This document shows positions 62,775 to 64,000 of a stretch of 64,000 nucleotides of DNA, piece after piece; within the stretch, counting starts at the first letter, position 1, and each line of letters begins with the position of its first letter. The stretch comes from Chloroflexota bacterium. Lineage in GTDB: Bacteria > Chloroflexota > Anaerolineae > UBA4142. The notes beneath the pieces were generated by a model. The model made no database searches. It worked only from the letters and a program-made list of their open reading frames with translations, and was not told the DNA's origin. The translations under genes were made by a program, and so were the position numbers. Where the stretch lies: assembly GCA_016219275.1 (NCBI GenBank), contig JACRBM010000054.1, forward strand, positions 1 through 64,000, read 5' to 3'.

Positions 62775-63902
62775 TCACGTCTTGTGTGTTCCGTATCGCC
62801 TGCAGAACTGCTCGTGCAAATCATCTAGTTCGTGCGGCGGCAATGGGGTTTCGAGCCAAAACGCGAGTCCTTCCGGTTTGAGTTCGTCGCACAATGGCAA
62901 TACTTCGTCGGGCGGACACAGTACCTGAACCGACTTGCCGGCGTCCTGAATTTTACGCAACAACGCGACCTTTTGCAAAGCGGACGGCGTACCCGCACCC
63001 GGCACGTACTGAATCGCTTGCAGTTCCGGAATGCGCAGCAAAACGTCAATCTGCCGCGCCGCGTCCGGTCCGTCGAGGTGAAACATCGAACGCCCGGCGG
63101 TTGCCGCGACGCGCACCAGATCGGGCGCGAACAATCGCTCGAACTGACGCGGACTGATCATCGAGTTGAAATCGCACTCGGTTACAAAGTACGGTTCGTT
63201 CGACCACAACCCAGCCCAGCGCATTGCCGCCGCGCCGCGCCCGACCGTGCATTCGTATTGCGCGCGAAACGCCGCGCGCCAACCGTTGTAAATTTTTTCG
63301 AGCGACTCGGCGATCCGTTCGGGTTGATCTACCACATCGAGACACAATTGCGACGAACCGCGAAAATTCAACAGCACATCGCCCGCACCGCCGAGCGCGG
63401 GTTGATGCACGACAAATTTTCCGATGGACGCGTCTGCGGCTTGCATCAAGCGCGCGCGCATCAGATTCCACCACGCGCTCGCATCCACGCGCCAGTCGGG
63501 AACATTCGACCAATCGTCTTTGATGAACGCGTGTTGCCAGGTCGTATCCGAAACAAACTCGACGGGTCCGCCGAACAAGCCACCCAGCATCACGGGACCG
63601 AAATCGACGCGGAACGTCGGCAGTTTATCACCAACGCGATGCAACTGCAACATATCTTGCATTTTTGCATCGAACCACGCGTCGGGTTGATCGAGCAATT
63701 CGAGACGCCGCAGAATTTTGCGTTGCGGATTCGTGTCCGCCGACGCGACAAAGACCGGACGATCAAGACAATCGTGCGCCCACCACGCATCAAAGCGATT
63801 GGCAATCGTGGGAAAATCCGGACAGTACTCGAGCGGTCGCGCGGCGATTTCGGTAAGCTGACGCGACCACGTTACGCGTTCTGGAATTGAATCTGGGATC
63901 AT
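62775..63902 (-). CDS. URO-D-like protein 3
   Basis: This 375-residue protein is of the URO-D superfamily: TFRVDFGPVMLGGLFGGPVEFVSDTTW, FVTECDFNSMISPRQFERLFAPDLVRVA (conserved S-P-x2-F) and SMFHLDGPDAARQIDVLLRIPELQAIQYVPGAG. The His-x-Cys zinc motif of URO-D 1 is not present; HLDG replaces it. The start at 63902 (MIPDSIPE) has no strong ribosome binding site; the longer frame translates a GACCGC repeat. It lies 21 nt upstream of the epimerase gene. Role unknown. Confidence 0.75.
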   Translation of the reverse strand: MIPDSIPERVTWSRQLTEIAARPLEYCPDFPTIANRFDAWWAHDCLDRPVFVASADTNPQRKILRRLELLDQPDAWFDAKMQDMLQLHRVGDKLPTFRVDFGPVMLGGLFGGPVEFVSDTTWQHAFIKDDWSNVPDWRVDASAWWNLMRARLMQAADASIGKFVVHQPALGGAGDVLLNFRGSSQLCLDVVDQPERIAESLEKIYNGWRAAFRAQYECTVGRGAAAMRWAGLWSNEPYFVTECDFNSMISPRQFERLFAPDLVRVAATAGRSMFHLDGPDAARQIDVLLRIPELQAIQYVPGAGTPSALQKVALLRKIQDAGKSVQVLCPPDEVLPLCDELKPEGLAFWLETPLPPHELDDLHEQFCRRYGTHKT

Positions 63903-64000
63903 TATTGCAATGACCGCTGACCGCCGACGGCAGACCGCAGATATAGCCACTGTCGGCGGTCAGTCGTCGGCAGTCGAATTTCAGCGTCCGCCAAACCCGG
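63903..64000. repeat. GACCGCTGACCGCCGACGG repeat at the window end
   Basis: GACCGCTGACCGCCGACGGCAGACCGC and the inverse GTCGGCGGTCAGTCGTCGGCAGTCG occupy 63908-63978. The last bases, read on the minus strand, give GFGGR then a stop at about 63980, possibly the C-terminus of another gene cut off by the window. Confidence 0.6.

Overview
The window reads as GC-rich DNA from an uncultured, probably anaerobic or facultative, heterotrophic bacterium. Chloroflexota (Anaerolineae-like) is my best guess. The reasons are Opp-family ABC transporters used as carbohydrate importers, repeated uroporphyrinogen-decarboxylase-like (URO-D) genes, a tungsten-type aldehyde:ferredoxin oxidoreductase, a glycyl radical enzyme, and gaps filled with short tandem 'word' repeats. 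This is inference; no rRNA or other marker gene is present. About 60 genes were found and all but two lie on the minus strand. No gene-free stretch exceeds about 185 bases. I saw no tRNA, rRNA, CRISPR array or insertion sequence.

Layout, from high to low coordinates (the direction of transcription). 63.9-54.5 kb: URO-D-like protein, sugar-phosphate isomerase/epimerase, MFS transporter, aldehyde:ferredoxin oxidoreductase, MoaD-like protein, divergent GroEL paralogue, GxxExxY protein, a 220-residue transaldolase and a fucose/arabinose-type sugar isomerase. 54.4-53.8 kb (plus strand): an MNT nucleotidyltransferase with a decayed HepT partner. 53.7-50.6 kb: a GH31 glycosidase fused to a membrane domain, ending in a clear terminator. 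50.5-41.2 kb: GntR regulator with promoter and operator, tripartite tricarboxylate transporter (TctCBA), two-subunit UxaA/SuyAB-type lyase, cytochrome P450, SuyZ/YeiH-type exporter and LarA-type nickel racemase. 41.2-34.5 kb: esterase, glycyl radical enzyme with its own promoter and a terminator-like leader, HEPN-like protein, flavodoxin, radical-SAM activase, split-barrel flavoprotein and MFS transporter. 32.9-31.1 kb: CBS protein and ferredoxin-NADP reductase. 30.9-17.6 kb: LacI regulator, URO-D protein, a complete Opp importer, KdgF, heparinase-like protein, oligogalacturonate lyase and aldo/keto reductase. 17.6-9.2 kb: SRPBCC protein, URO-D protein and a second Opp importer. 9.1-0.2 kb: CoA transferase, enoyl-CoA hydratase, MaoC, DUF362 protein, small sensory or cupin genes, a nonsense-mutated SGNH hydrolase, methyltransferase, NagB-like protein and an SDR.

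How the genes may work together. The 17.6-30.9 kb block looks like a LacI-controlled uronide utilisation operon: import through Opp, depolymerisation by PL22 and heparinase-type lyases, and ring opening by KdgF. The 41-64 kb block is the most interesting. GH31, sugar isomerase, short transaldolase, an aldehyde-oxidising enzyme, a SuyAB-type lyase and a SuyZ-type exporter match the step order of transaldolase-type sulfoglycolysis followed by sulfolactate desulfonation. Two replacements appear: a tungsten enzyme could oxidise sulfolactaldehyde, and a LarA-type nickel enzyme could racemise sulfolactate. This pathway is a hypothesis built on gene families and order; ordinary hexuronate or sugar catabolism is the main alternative.

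Short tandem and inverted word repeats occupy nearly every gap. In three genes they run into the reading frame, and in several others they create false N-terminal extensions, so starts were chosen from ribosome binding sites and family alignment rather than the longest frame.
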